DNA of 64,000 bases, taken from Klebsiella oxytoca. Its GTDB lineage: Bacteria; Pseudomonadota; Gammaproteobacteria; Enterobacterales; Enterobacteriaceae. Positions 8,120-16,251 of the stretch are shown here, piece after piece (the stretch's first letter is position 1; the number at the start of each line of letters is the position of its first letter). Location: NCBI RefSeq assembly GCF_009707385.1, contig NZ_CP046115.1, positions 3,720,001 through 3,784,000 of the forward strand. The letters run 5' to 3'. The notes below the pieces were generated by a model. The model saw only the letters and a list, made by a program, of their open reading frames with translations. It did no database searches and was not told the DNA's origin. The translations under genes and the position numbers were made by a program.

Positions 8120-9518
8120 AGAATCCACCGGTGTCGGTAATGGCGGTAATCATTACGCTGGAGCCGACCGCCGGGTCACGTCCGAGCCTGACCATCACCA
8201 TTGGGATAATCACCCCCATCATCGCTGCCATGAGCAAATTAAGCATCATCGCCAGCGTCATCACCGCGCCAAGCTGCGGGTCGTCATATAGCCACCAGGT
8301 AATGGCCCCCATGATACCGCCCCAGACGATGCCGTTGATCAGCGCTACGCCCATCTCTCGCAGGATCAAAAAGGTAAAGCTTCCCGGTTGAATATGCTGT
8401 AACGCCATTGCCCGCACGATCATGGTGATCGTCTGGTTGCCGGTATTACCGCCGATTCCGGCGACAATCGGCATCAGCGACGCCAGCGCCACCAGCTGAG
8501 AAATGGTGTGCTCGAAACCATCAATAACGCGGGAAGCGATAAAAGCGGTACACAGATTCACCGCCAGCCAGGCCCAGCGGGTCTTCACCGCTTTGCTCAC
8601 CGGAGCGAATACGTCGTCATCGTTACTCAGTCCGCCCATCCGGCGTAAATCGTTATCCGTCTCTTCATACACCACATCAACGATCTCATCGATGGTCAGA
8701 CGCCCCATCAGCTTGCCGTCAGCGTCAATGACCGCGGCGCTCAGCAGGTCATCACGTTCAAACGTACGCGCGACTTTTTCCGCCTCTTCGGTCGGCTGGA
8801 AGGTCACCGGATCGCCCTCCATCACCTCCCCTACCCGCTTCTGCGCATCGTTAAGCAGAATGGTTTGCAGCTCGAGCTCTCCAAGCAGCAGCTTATTGCG
8901 GGTCGTCACAAACAGTTTGTCGGTGTTTTCCGGCATTTTGCCTAGCCGTCGCAGGTAGCGCTGTACCGCCGCGAGGGTGGCTTCCGGCCGAACGGTGATG
9001 ACTTCAAATTCCATGATCGCGCCGACGGTGTTGTCGGCATAGCGCATCATCTGGCGAATACGCGCGCGCTTATCGGCTGGTAGCGTCGCCAGCAGACGAC
9101 CGGTCAAATCGCGCGGCAGGTGTTGCAGCAGGTAGACCTGTTCGTCAATATCAAGGTTTTGTAATGCAAACAGCAGGTCGTGATCGCTCATCTCTTCGAT
9201 GAGGTCGCCCCAGACGCTTTCCGACGCTTCCAGCAGCACTTCACCGCGTTTATCGTCGGCCACCAGCCGCCAGAGCGCGTTACGCGCGTCATAGGGTAGC
9301 GCTTCGAGCGCATCCGCAAGGTCAGGCGGCGGTAGGTGTGAAACCAGCACTTCCACTTCTGCCAGATCGTCATCAAGCGTACTGTCATCATAGCGTTCAG
9401 CCAGGGTTAATTTACCCAGCAGTGAAGAGGTGACAGCTTTATCGGTACTGAGTAGCCATATGAGACGGGCGCGCTCTTCGTCACGCAATCTGGCGCTTTT
9501 TTTGTGCAAAACGGACAT
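8082..9518 (-). CDS. mgtE: MgtE-type magnesium transporter
   Basis: 478 residues in the standard MgtE layout. An N-terminal helical domain comes first (about 25-130, with repeated LP-rich helices such as LLQHLPRDLTGRLLATLP). A CBS pair follows (about 135-265; IMEFEVITVRPEATLAAV and VGEVMEGDPVTF), then a plug helix and five membrane segments (about 305-478). The pore-forming part includes AGIGGNTGNQTITMIVRAM, with the conserved GGNTGNQ. In this family the cytosolic domains sense Mg2+ and close the pore. The C-terminus overlaps the convergent SulP gene by 38 bp. The gene is an addition relative to E. coli K-12, sitting between mqo and yojI. I looked upstream for a Mg2+ riboswitch and could not support one. 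Confidence 0.95.
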   Translation of the reverse strand: MSVLHKKSARLRDEERARLIWLLSTDKAVTSSLLGKLTLAERYDDSTLDDDLAEVEVLVSHLPPPDLADALEALPYDARNALWRLVADDKRGEVLLEASESVWGDLIEEMSDHDLLFALQNLDIDEQVYLLQHLPRDLTGRLLATLPADKRARIRQMMRYADNTVGAIMEFEVITVRPEATLAAVQRYLRRLGKMPENTDKLFVTTRNKLLLGELELQTILLNDAQKRVGEVMEGDPVTFQPTEEAEKVARTFERDDLLSAAVIDADGKLMGRLTIDEIVDVVYEETDNDLRRMGGLSNDDDVFAPVSKAVKTRWAWLAVNLCTAFIASRVIDGFEHTISQLVALASLMPIVAGIGGNTGNQTITMIVRAMALQHIQPGSFTFLILREMGVALINGIVWGGIMGAITWWLYDDPQLGAVMTLAMMLNLLMAAMMGVIIPMVMVRLGRDPAVGSSVMITAITDTGGFFIFLGLATIFLL

Positions 9519-9646
9519 CGGTCAGGCAATCCTTGTAAAAATATCTGTCAGACCAGCAGGCCGGAAGCCATAAGCATAGCGCGAGGAGGCAGAAATAATA
9601 ACCGTTATGAATTTAGTCGACGGAAAAAACAGCAGCCAGCGGGAAA

Positions 9647-9672
9647 CCCGGAGGGTGGCAAATGCCTCCGGG
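9647..9672 (-). terminator. Possible yojI terminator hairpin
   Basis: CCCGGAGG (9647-9654) pairs with CCTCCGGG (9665-9672) just downstream of the yojI stop. The minus-strand continuation has only a short T-run, so it may be a weak or Rho-assisted stop. Confidence 0.35.
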
Positions 9673-9686
9673 CTGGACTAATGCGA

Positions 9687-11330
9687 TCAGGCGGTACGGG
9701 CGACGGCATCGCGGGTCGCCAGCTCGCGCTCTTTACCACTCAGTTCCGACAGCTGGCCGCCGCGCATTTCCAGCAGCCTGTCGGCATGCTGAAAGTAGTG
9801 ATCGTCATGGCTAATGGCGAAGATAGTTTTACCCATCTGCTGCATGAGCGGCAGCAGCACCTGATAGAATTCACGGCGGAAATGCGGGTCCTGATCCGCC
9901 GCCCATTCATCAAGCATGATGATATCTCTCTCCTCCGCTAACGCCAGCAGCAGCGCCACGCGCTTTTTCTGCCCTTTTGACAGCTTCAGATCGAGGATTT
10001 TGCCGTCATCCAACTGCAGCTTATGGTTCATTTTCAGGTAATCCAGCCACTTACGCACCAGCGCCGTGTCGGCCGCCTTCCCTTCCGGCCCCAGCAGCCG
10101 GTCGAACAGCCAGACGTCGGTGAATACCGCTGAGAATAGCTTACGATAATCTTCCGGTTTATCCGCTGCCAGGGGCTGACCGTCGACGAGTATCTGTCCG
10201 GAAACCGGCTGATACAAGCCGGTTAACAGCATAGCTAGCGTCGATTTTCCGCTACCGTTGCCGCCAATCAGAAACACCAGCTCGCCGCGTTTGAGGGTCA
10301 AGTTAATCGGCCCTACCGCAAAGCTATTATCGGAATAATGAAACGTCACATCGCGCAGCTCGAGAGTATGCCAGCCGGGATGCCCCTGCGCCTGCGGGAA
10401 TTCAGCGCGATACGGCGCAAGAGAGAACTTATTCAGCTTGTTGAATGCCACCTGCGCGCTGAGCAAGGTAGGCAATGCGCCAACCGCGGATAGCAGCGGC
10501 GTACGCAGGAATAACAACGTCAGAGAGTAGGTCGCCGCCACCGCAGTATTGGCCCATCCCAGGCTATTGGCCATCCAGAAGACCAGACCAATCGCGCCCA
10601 GCATCATAATATTCGACCAGTTGACCGCGCTCAGATGGAAAGTATCGGCGCGAACAATATGGTGCCGGTATTCGCGCGCATCCGGGAGATAGAGCTGGTT
10701 AAACACATATTCAGCGCGCTCGCGGTTAAGCGTCAGCTCTTTACGCCCTTCAAGAACCGTCTGGTAATCCTGATACAGCTTATCTTCAGTCTCCCGCAGC
10801 GACGCCATATGCCGATAGACCCGCGATACCAGTATAAAACCGCCCCAGATGGTCAACGCCAGCCAGAGCGCGGTGACCAGCATCATTTTTCCCGAAAGCC
10901 AGGCCAGGTAAGCGGCGGAGCCTAAAGTCAGAATAATTCCCTGCACCAGCTCCGGCAGACGCACGAACGCAATCGTGATATTGCGGATATCGCTGGTTAA
11001 TCCGGCCAGCAGCGATGCGCTGCCGATCTTCTCAATCTTCTCAATTTGCGTATCCAGGATGCGCTTAATAAATTCGCCGCGCAGGCGATAAACAAAATGG
11101 TGCCCAAGGATGGTCAAAGCCAGCTGCGAGCCAAGTGTAACCGCCATCAACAGTAATAGCAGTCCCAGAAACTCCGGCAGCACCGTCAAGGAGGTATCGA
11201 CAATAGTAATAAGGCGCAGATTAATAAAGGCGATAAGCCCAATCCCCAGCGCCGCGCTCAGCAAACTCAGGGCAATAACGGAGATAAACGGCCAGCGATA
11301 CTGGCGCCAGACAAGAAGAAGAAGTTCCAT
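9687..11330 (-). CDS. yojI: YojI ABC exporter (microcin J25 efflux type)
   Basis: 547 residues from ATG at 11330, the same length as E. coli YojI; an upstream in-frame ATG at 11348 would add six residues not seen in the family. Six membrane segments fill the first 300 residues. The nucleotide-binding domain follows, with Walker [10 protein letters not shown], signature LSKGQ and Walker [14 protein letters not shown], then the switch histidine in ISHDDH. YojI is a half-size ABC transporter that exports microcin J25 together with TolC in E. coli. It follows alkB by about 76 bp on the same strand and may be partly co-transcribed with ada-alkB. Confidence 0.94.
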   Translation of the reverse strand: MELLLLVWRQYRWPFISVIALSLLSAALGIGLIAFINLRLITIVDTSLTVLPEFLGLLLLLMAVTLGSQLALTILGHHFVYRLRGEFIKRILDTQIEKIEKIGSASLLAGLTSDIRNITIAFVRLPELVQGIILTLGSAAYLAWLSGKMMLVTALWLALTIWGGFILVSRVYRHMASLRETEDKLYQDYQTVLEGRKELTLNRERAEYVFNQLYLPDAREYRHHIVRADTFHLSAVNWSNIMMLGAIGLVFWMANSLGWANTAVAATYSLTLLFLRTPLLSAVGALPTLLSAQVAFNKLNKFSLAPYRAEFPQAQGHPGWHTLELRDVTFHYSDNSFAVGPINLTLKRGELVFLIGGNGSGKSTLAMLLTGLYQPVSGQILVDGQPLAADKPEDYRKLFSAVFTDVWLFDRLLGPEGKAADTALVRKWLDYLKMNHKLQLDDGKILDLKLSKGQKKRVALLLALAEERDIIMLDEWAADQDPHFRREFYQVLLPLMQQMGKTIFAISHDDHYFQHADRLLEMRGGQLSELSGKERELATRDAVARTA

Positions 11331-11406
11331 AACGCATAATCCGGGCAAGCAAAAACAGCCAGCAGTTTAAACTGCCCGGCGATGACAGCAAGAATAATTC
11401 TTATTT

Positions 11407-12057
11407 TTATTCTTCATTACCAGCCAGACGGAAAGTGAGATTGTAACGACAGGAGCCGGTATCTGGATGGATCCCCTCTTTTAGCGGCTGAATACCATGG
11501 TAAAACAGCCGGGACTCGCCTCCCCAGACCACCACGTCGCCGTGCTCCAGCAGCACCCGCTGTAGCGGATCGTTACGCCGCAGGCCGCCAAACTGAAATA
11601 TCGCCGGAAGCCCCAGCGAGACGGACACGATTGGCGCCCGCAGGTCGCGTTCATCTTTATCCTGATGCAGCGACAGCTTTGTACCGGGCTGATAGCGATT
11701 GATAAGACAAGCATCCGGGTTAAAGCGCGTATAGCCGCCCGCAGCCGCAGCCTCCGCCGCCAGCTCGTGGAAAAGTAGCGGCATCGGCGGCCACCGCTTG
11801 CCCGTCAGCGGATCGTCGGCAGCGTAAAGATAGCCGCGCCGATCCGTGCTCCAGCCCAGCTTGCCGCAGTTGGTCATCGCCACCGACATCGTATAGCCGC
11901 CGGGAGTAACCATCTGGCGAAAAGGAGAACGATTGGCAATATCGCCGATTGCCTGCAGGAGTTGTACGGCGCGCCCACGGGCGTAGCGGCGTAAAATTAT
12001 CGCCCCCGGGGCCAGCGGCTCCTGCCATGGCGGCGTATCGGCAAAAAGATCGAGCAT
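11407..12057 (-). CDS. alkB: AlkB, Fe(II)/2-oxoglutarate-dependent DNA dealkylase
   Basis: 216 residues from ATG at 12057, the family length; longer in-frame starts run back into ada and are not credible. The iron ligands are visible as HQDKDE (His-x-Asp) and the later His in LFYHGIQP, and the 2-oxoglutarate-binding arginines in CRYNLTFR. The substrate lid VTPGGYTMSVAMTNCG is conserved. AlkB removes 1-methyladenine and 3-methylcytosine lesions by oxidative demethylation. Its ATG overlaps the ada stop by one base (TAATG), so translation is coupled within the Ada regulon operon. Residues around 90-100 (AADDPLTGKRWPPMP) diverge from E. coli but introduce no gap. Confidence 0.96.
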   Translation of the reverse strand: MLDLFADTPPWQEPLAPGAIILRRYARGRAVQLLQAIGDIANRSPFRQMVTPGGYTMSVAMTNCGKLGWSTDRRGYLYAADDPLTGKRWPPMPLLFHELAAEAAAAGGYTRFNPDACLINRYQPGTKLSLHQDKDERDLRAPIVSVSLGLPAIFQFGGLRRNDPLQRVLLEHGDVVVWGGESRLFYHGIQPLKEGIHPDTGSCRYNLTFRLAGNEE

Positions 12058-13121
12058 TAGTTCTCCTCGGACTGCGCTTCTCGCGCCAGCAGCTGCGCCT
12101 TTCGTGGCGTTCCCCAGCGATAGCCGGATAGCGCCCCGTTCTCGCGAATCACCCGGTGGCATGGGATAACCAGCGCCAGCTTATTGGCGGCGCAGGCGCT
12201 TGCCACCGCCCTGACCGCTCCAGGGCGGCCAATACTTTGCGCCACCTGACGATAGCTGCGGGTTTCTCCCGCCGGGATCTGGCGCAGCATTTGCCAGACC
12301 TGAAGCTGAAAAGCCGTACCGCGCAGATCCAGCGGCAGAGAAACGGGATGTCGATGATCCGCAAGATGAGAGAACACCTGCGCCACCCGCAGGCGAAAAG
12401 CGTCATCGCCCGGATGCAGGCGCGCATTAGGGAATATACTGGCTAACTCTTCATAGAGCGAAGCATCGTCATTGCCCGGCAGCACTGCGCATACTCCCCG
12501 TACGCTCTCAGCCACCAGGCAGCGTCCTAGCGGGCTGTCGTCGCATACCCAGGTAATATCGGTATTCTCTCCACCGCGCCGAAACTGGCGGGCGGTCATC
12601 CCCAGCATGGCATCAGCCTGCTGATAATAGCTGCTGTTATCCGGGAAACCGGCGGCAAGAGCCGCATCGGTAATTTTCTCCCCCTGTCCCAGCGCTTCGC
12701 GTAAACGCCGGGCGCGCCATGCCTGCTGCCAGGCTTTAGGAGTCATGCCGGTAACGGACTTAAAGATGCGATGAAAATGATAGGGACTGACTGCAAGCTG
12801 GCGCGCCAGAGCTTCCAGAGTTATCGGCGCCTCCTGCTCCAGAAGACGACAGGCGGCGGCGACTTTCTCTAACTTCTGCTGCTGGGGAGCGATTTTCTCC
12901 GGCTGGCAACGTTTGCAGGGGCGAAAGCCCTCCGCCTGCGCGGTTTCTACGTCAGGATAAAAACGCACATTTTCGCGCAAAGCACGACGCGAGCGGCAGG
13001 ACGGGCGGCAACAAATGCCGGTGGTCAGCACGGCAAAAACAAACTGACCGTCAGCACAAGCATCGCGTTCGCATACCGCCTGCCAGCGATGCTCATCGGT
13101 ATCAATCATTCTCGGTTTCAT
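12057..13121 (-). CDS. ada: Ada, O6-methylguanine/phosphotriester methyltransferase and activator
   Basis: 354 residues (E. coli 354). The N-terminal Zn site is Cys38, Cys42, Cys69 and Cys72 (CCRPSC and CKRC). Cys38 is the acceptor for methyl phosphotriesters, and methylation converts Ada into an activator. An AraC-type helix-turn-helix follows (about 95-180, with PYHFHRIFKSVTGMTPKAWQ). The C-terminal MGMT domain carries the acceptor Cys in VIPCHRVI. An extra Cys at 37 sits next to the acceptor where E. coli has Phe. The gene is translationally coupled to alkB, and a degenerate Ada box lies about 63 bp upstream. Confidence 0.97.
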   Translation of the reverse strand: MKPRMIDTDEHRWQAVCERDACADGQFVFAVLTTGICCRPSCRSRRALRENVRFYPDVETAQAEGFRPCKRCQPEKIAPQQQKLEKVAAACRLLEQEAPITLEALARQLAVSPYHFHRIFKSVTGMTPKAWQQAWRARRLREALGQGEKITDAALAAGFPDNSSYYQQADAMLGMTARQFRRGGENTDITWVCDDSPLGRCLVAESVRGVCAVLPGNDDASLYEELASIFPNARLHPGDDAFRLRVAQVFSHLADHRHPVSLPLDLRGTAFQLQVWQMLRQIPAGETRSYRQVAQSIGRPGAVRAVASACAANKLALVIPCHRVIRENGALSGYRWGTPRKAQLLAREAQSEEN

Positions 13122-13183
13122 AACGGACTCCTGCTATAAGTGTATCCTCACTCTGCGCCGAAGTCCGTTAGCAAAAACCCGAA

Positions 13184-13195
13184 ATCTTGCTGTTT
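13184..13195 (-). promoter_or_regulatory. Degenerate Ada box upstream of ada
   Basis: Read on the minus strand the sequence is AAACAGCAAGAT followed by TTCGGGTTTTTGC. It aligns with the E. coli ada promoter AAAGCGCAAGAT...GGTTTTTGC in the same place before the ATG. The box core AAAGCGCA is thus AAACAGCA, two mismatches. The site overlaps the apbE stop codon. Confidence 0.55.
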
Positions 13196-14246
13196 AATTT
13201 TTCTCACCGATGAGGAAAGCGCGGAACTGCGGCGACATCCAGGTTTTAAACCCGTCTCCTTCTTTGATAATCATATAGGCTGCGAGCCCCTGTTCACGAA
13301 CCACGTTCTGGGCTTTTTCCGGCCCCAGCACCATCAGCCCGGTATCCCAGCCGTCGGCCTCCAGCGCCGTGGGGGCGATAACGGTAACCGAAACCAGTTT
13401 ATGCTCGATAGGTCGCCCGGTTTGCGGATCGATAACGTGCGAGATGCGCTTACCGTCCAGCTCAAAGTAATTGCGATAGCTGCCGGAGGTGCTGATGCCG
13501 TGGCCGTTAATATCAACGATCGCCTGTACCGCGTTTTCACGATCGGTGGGTTTCTGGATCGCCACACGCCACGGCTGTCCTTCCGCGTTCATGCCCCGAC
13601 TCACCAGCGCCCCACCCACCGAAACCAAATAGCGCGCGATCCCTTCCTGCTCCATCAGACGCGCCAGGTGATCGGCGGCATAGCCTTCACCGACGGTAGA
13701 GAGATCGACAAACAGATCCGGAATATCTTTTTGCAGAAACTGCTTATTAGCCTGGTTAATTACCGTCAGATGCTGTAGCCCACTGCGCGCTTTCGCGGCG
13801 GCAATTTGCTGCTCATCCGGCGTTTTTACCGGCTGTTTATCCGGGCCAAAGCCCCATAGATTGACTAACGGCCCGACGGTAATATCCATTGCACCATGGG
13901 TTTTAGCGCCAATACGCAGCGACAGCGTAACGATATCCGCCATTGCTTCGCTAACCGGCCAGGGCGCGGTGCTCGGTGAATGATTAAAGCGCATCAGCGC
14001 TGAATCGTTCTTCCAGGTGGAAAGCAGGCGATCGTCAGCATCCAGCTGAGCCTGAACTTTCTGACGCAGCGTCTCGGCCTTCGCCTCATCCATGTTTATC
14101 ACGCTGACCCGCCAGAATGTGCCCATGGTTTTACCATCCATCACGGTAGCAACGGGTTTTGGCGTCTGTGGAGTAGTGGCTGAATCACAGCCGAAAAGCG
14201 ATACGCAGGCGCCTAACAGGGCGGCGCGGAAAAAAGTGATATCCAT
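13194..14246 (-). CDS. apbE: ApbE, FAD:protein FMN transferase (lipoprotein)
   Basis: 350 residues from ATG at 14246, preceded by GAGGAA; this gives a proper lipoprotein signal ending in LFGC (Cys near residue 19), unlike the longer in-frame start at 14321. The family blocks GKTMGTFWRVS, AMDITVGPLVNLWGFGP, YLVSVGGAL and HGISTSGSYRNY are present, and so is the metal/FAD region SHVIDPQTGRP. ApbE sits on the periplasmic side of the inner membrane and attaches FMN covalently to threonines of Nqr/Rnf-type proteins. The stop overlaps the region holding the Ada box of ada. Confidence 0.95.
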   Translation of the reverse strand: MDITFFRAALLGACVSLFGCDSATTPQTPKPVATVMDGKTMGTFWRVSVINMDEAKAETLRQKVQAQLDADDRLLSTWKNDSALMRFNHSPSTAPWPVSEAMADIVTLSLRIGAKTHGAMDITVGPLVNLWGFGPDKQPVKTPDEQQIAAAKARSGLQHLTVINQANKQFLQKDIPDLFVDLSTVGEGYAADHLARLMEQEGIARYLVSVGGALVSRGMNAEGQPWRVAIQKPTDRENAVQAIVDINGHGISTSGSYRNYFELDGKRISHVIDPQTGRPIEHKLVSVTVIAPTALEADGWDTGLMVLGPEKAQNVVREQGLAAYMIIKEGDGFKTWMSPQFRAFLIGEKN

Positions 14247-14306
14247 AAAAATTGGCTTCCTCTTTCTGGGACCCAAAGAGTACACCAGCAAGATTAAACC
14301 GGGCAT

Positions 14307-14335
14307 AAAAAAAGGCGCCATCGGCGCCTTTTTTT
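14307..14335 (-). terminator. ompC rho-independent terminator
   Basis: A GGCGCC stem with a short loop (GGCGCCATCGGCGCC, 14314-14328) is flanked by runs of A on the left and T on the right. It can act in both directions and lies 16 bp after the ompC stop. Confidence 0.9.
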
Positions 14336-14350
14336 CAAACTTCAGCGTGC

Positions 14351-15478
14351 TTAGAACTGGTAAACCAGGCCCAGAGCAACGATGTCGTCGGTAGAGATAC
14401 CGGCGGTGCGAGTGAAGTTGTTTGCGTCCAGCAGGTTGATTTTGTAGTCAACGTAGGTGGACATGTTTTTGTTGAAGTAGTAGGTCGCGCCTACATCAAC
14501 ATATTTCAGCAGATCTTCGTCGCCATAACGGCCCAGGTCCTTACCTTTAGACTGCAGGTAAGCCACGGACGGACGCAGGCCAAAGTCGAACTGATACTGG
14601 GCAACAACTTCGAAGTTCTGCGCTTTATTTGCAAAACCGATCTTACCAGTACGAGTCGCATTGTAGGTCTGAGTGTACTGAGTTGCCAGATAGATATTGT
14701 TGGCGTCATATTTCAGACCGCCGGTGTAGGTTTCAGCATTGTCGCCTTCACCCAAAACGCGGCGAGAAACATTGTTCTCATCATTATATCTGCTGTTGCT
14801 CTGATCATAAGTACGTTTAGAGTGAGAGTACGCAAAACCAGCGCTGATACCGTCGTAGATATCATAGGTCAGAGAGGTACCGAAACCGTCGCCGTTTTGT
14901 TTCTGGAAATCGCGACCATTATTAGTCACATCGTACTCACCGCTTGAGCTGCCGTTTTTACCCTGGTATTGCAGAGCAAAGTTCAGGCCGTCAACCAGAC
15001 CGAAGAAGTCAGAGTTACGGTAGGTTGCAACGCCGTTCGCACGAGACTGTAGGAAGTTGTCGGAACCGTAGGTGTCGCCGCCGAATTCCGGCAGAACGTC
15101 GGTCCAGGAAGTTACGTCGTAAACAACGCCGTAGTTACGACCGTAGTCGAAAGAACCCGCGTCGCCGAATTTCAGACCAGCAAACGCCAGACGGGTCCAG
15201 GACTGCTTATCAGAACCTTCAACGTTGTTAGCCTGAACGTTGTATTCCCACTGGCCGTAACCGGTCAGCTGGTCGTTGATCTGAGTTTCGCCTTTGATGC
15301 CCAGACGCATGTAGGTCTGGTCGCCATCTTGACCTTTGTCGTCAGAAAAATAGTGCAGACCGTCGATTTTACCGTACAGGTCTAATTTGTTGCCATCTTT
15401 GTTATAGACTTCAGCCGCATTTGCTGCGCCTGCTACCAGCAGAGCCGGTACCAGGAGGGACAGTACTTTAACTTTCAT
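14351..15478 (-). CDS. ompC: OmpC-type general porin (OmpK36-like)
   Basis: 375 residues. Signal peptide [21 protein letters not shown], then [20 protein letters not shown], the start of a 16-strand trimeric porin, ending in GLVYQF with the C-terminal Phe needed for BAM assembly. The sequence follows Klebsiella OmpK36 closely. The constriction loop L3 reads [20 protein letters not shown], with no Gly-Asp or Thr-Asp insertion of the kind linked to reduced carbapenem entry. Surface loops (around 175-190 and 225-245, [13 protein letters not shown]) differ from K. pneumoniae. It is controlled by OmpR (boxes upstream) and by the divergent antisense micF RNA. The start has AGAGGGTT as ribosome site. 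Confidence 0.97.
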   Translation of the reverse strand: MKVKVLSLLVPALLVAGAANAAEVYNKDGNKLDLYGKIDGLHYFSDDKGQDGDQTYMRLGIKGETQINDQLTGYGQWEYNVQANNVEGSDKQSWTRLAFAGLKFGDAGSFDYGRNYGVVYDVTSWTDVLPEFGGDTYGSDNFLQSRANGVATYRNSDFFGLVDGLNFALQYQGKNGSSSGEYDVTNNGRDFQKQNGDGFGTSLTYDIYDGISAGFAYSHSKRTYDQSNSRYNDENNVSRRVLGEGDNAETYTGGLKYDANNIYLATQYTQTYNATRTGKIGFANKAQNFEVVAQYQFDFGLRPSVAYLQSKGKDLGRYGDEDLLKYVDVGATYYFNKNMSTYVDYKINLLDANNFTRTAGISTDDIVALGLVYQF

Positions 15479-15589
15479 GTTATTAACCCTCTGTTTGTTA
15501 TATGCCTTTTATTATTGCCACTGCTTACTGATTACCCTTCTAATCAGTCGGCTATTTCATTGTGCTGCAAAATGCAGAATAATCCAACA

Positions 15590-15655
15590 AGAATATGATA
15601 CTAAAACTCATAAGATGTTTCAAAATGCGCACAAGGTGTTTCAAATTGTAAATAA
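15590..15655 (-). promoter_or_regulatory. ompC promoter with OmpR-binding repeats
   Basis: On the minus strand the region carries TTTACAATTTGAAACA, then TTTTGAAACATCTTA, then AGTTTTAGTATCATATTC. This parallels the E. coli ompC control region, with tandem OmpR sites containing TGAAACA and the -10 TATCAT (15595-15600). The leader from here to the ATG (about 110 nt) also matches E. coli in outline, including the micF pairing region near the ribosome site. Confidence 0.8.
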
Positions 15656-15809
15656 AAGGGAACTTTTTATATGCCTCAAAAGCGATATAAAATAAGCACT
15701 AATAATCAAGTAATAAAAATTATACATTTATATCAATGAGTTATTCATTTACTACTCTATAGCACTGAATGGTAAAACAAAACTCTTCTCTGAGACTAGA
15801 ATTAATACC

Positions 15810-15902
15810 GCTATCATCATTAACTTTATTTATTACCGTCATTCAGTTCTGAATGTCTGTTTACCCCTATTTCAACCGGATGCCTCGCATCCGGTTTTTT
15901 TT
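15810..15902 (+). ncRNA. micF: micF antisense regulatory RNA
   Basis: A 93-nt match to E. coli micF, divergent from ompC. It starts GCTATCATCATTAACTTTAT and ends in a stem ACCGGATGC/GCATCCGGT followed by eight T. The 5' part pairs with the ompF ribosome-binding region and represses it with Hfq. Only a few bases differ from E. coli, and one of them restores stem pairing. OmpR sites between ompC and micF probably serve both. Confidence 0.95.
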
Positions 15903-16251
15903 ACCCTTCTTTACACATCTTTAATTATTTCATGCTACTTCACGAAAAAAATAACGGCTATTAATCAAACAATTTACGCCATCGTTTGATGGTTATTTCT
16001 CCAATTTCTTGTTATTTAGTGCTATTTCTCTTATTAGATCTGTCAATAATTGTACAAAATCAATCTGGTCGTACATCTTTGCATCTCTTACAGGTTTAAG
16101 ATAAATCTCAAGGCTAAAAAGTCTTTGTATGATATTCAGATGTATGGATTTTCGTCGTTAACCTTTATACTGTTAGCAGCATCTGCGCTGCCCCCGGTTA
16201 ACTTGGTGCAACAGTCCGTTTACAAACACTGATGAGTCGTACTCTCACACG
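15903..16251 (+). promoter_or_regulatory. rcsD upstream region
   Basis: 349 bp without a recognisable gene. AT-rich, with a possible 7-codon leader reading frame (ATG 16232, stop TGA 16253-16255) that overlaps the rcsD ATG as ATGA. No terminator or known RNA was seen beyond micF. Confidence 0.35.

Noticed and set aside
9519..9686. Mg2+ riboswitch upstream of mgtE
   Set aside because: The 168-bp leader shows no convincing M-box helices or conserved loops.
12058..12162. 35-residue N-terminal extension of AlkB
   Set aside because: It lies inside ada in another frame; ATG 12057 coupled to the ada stop gives the family length.
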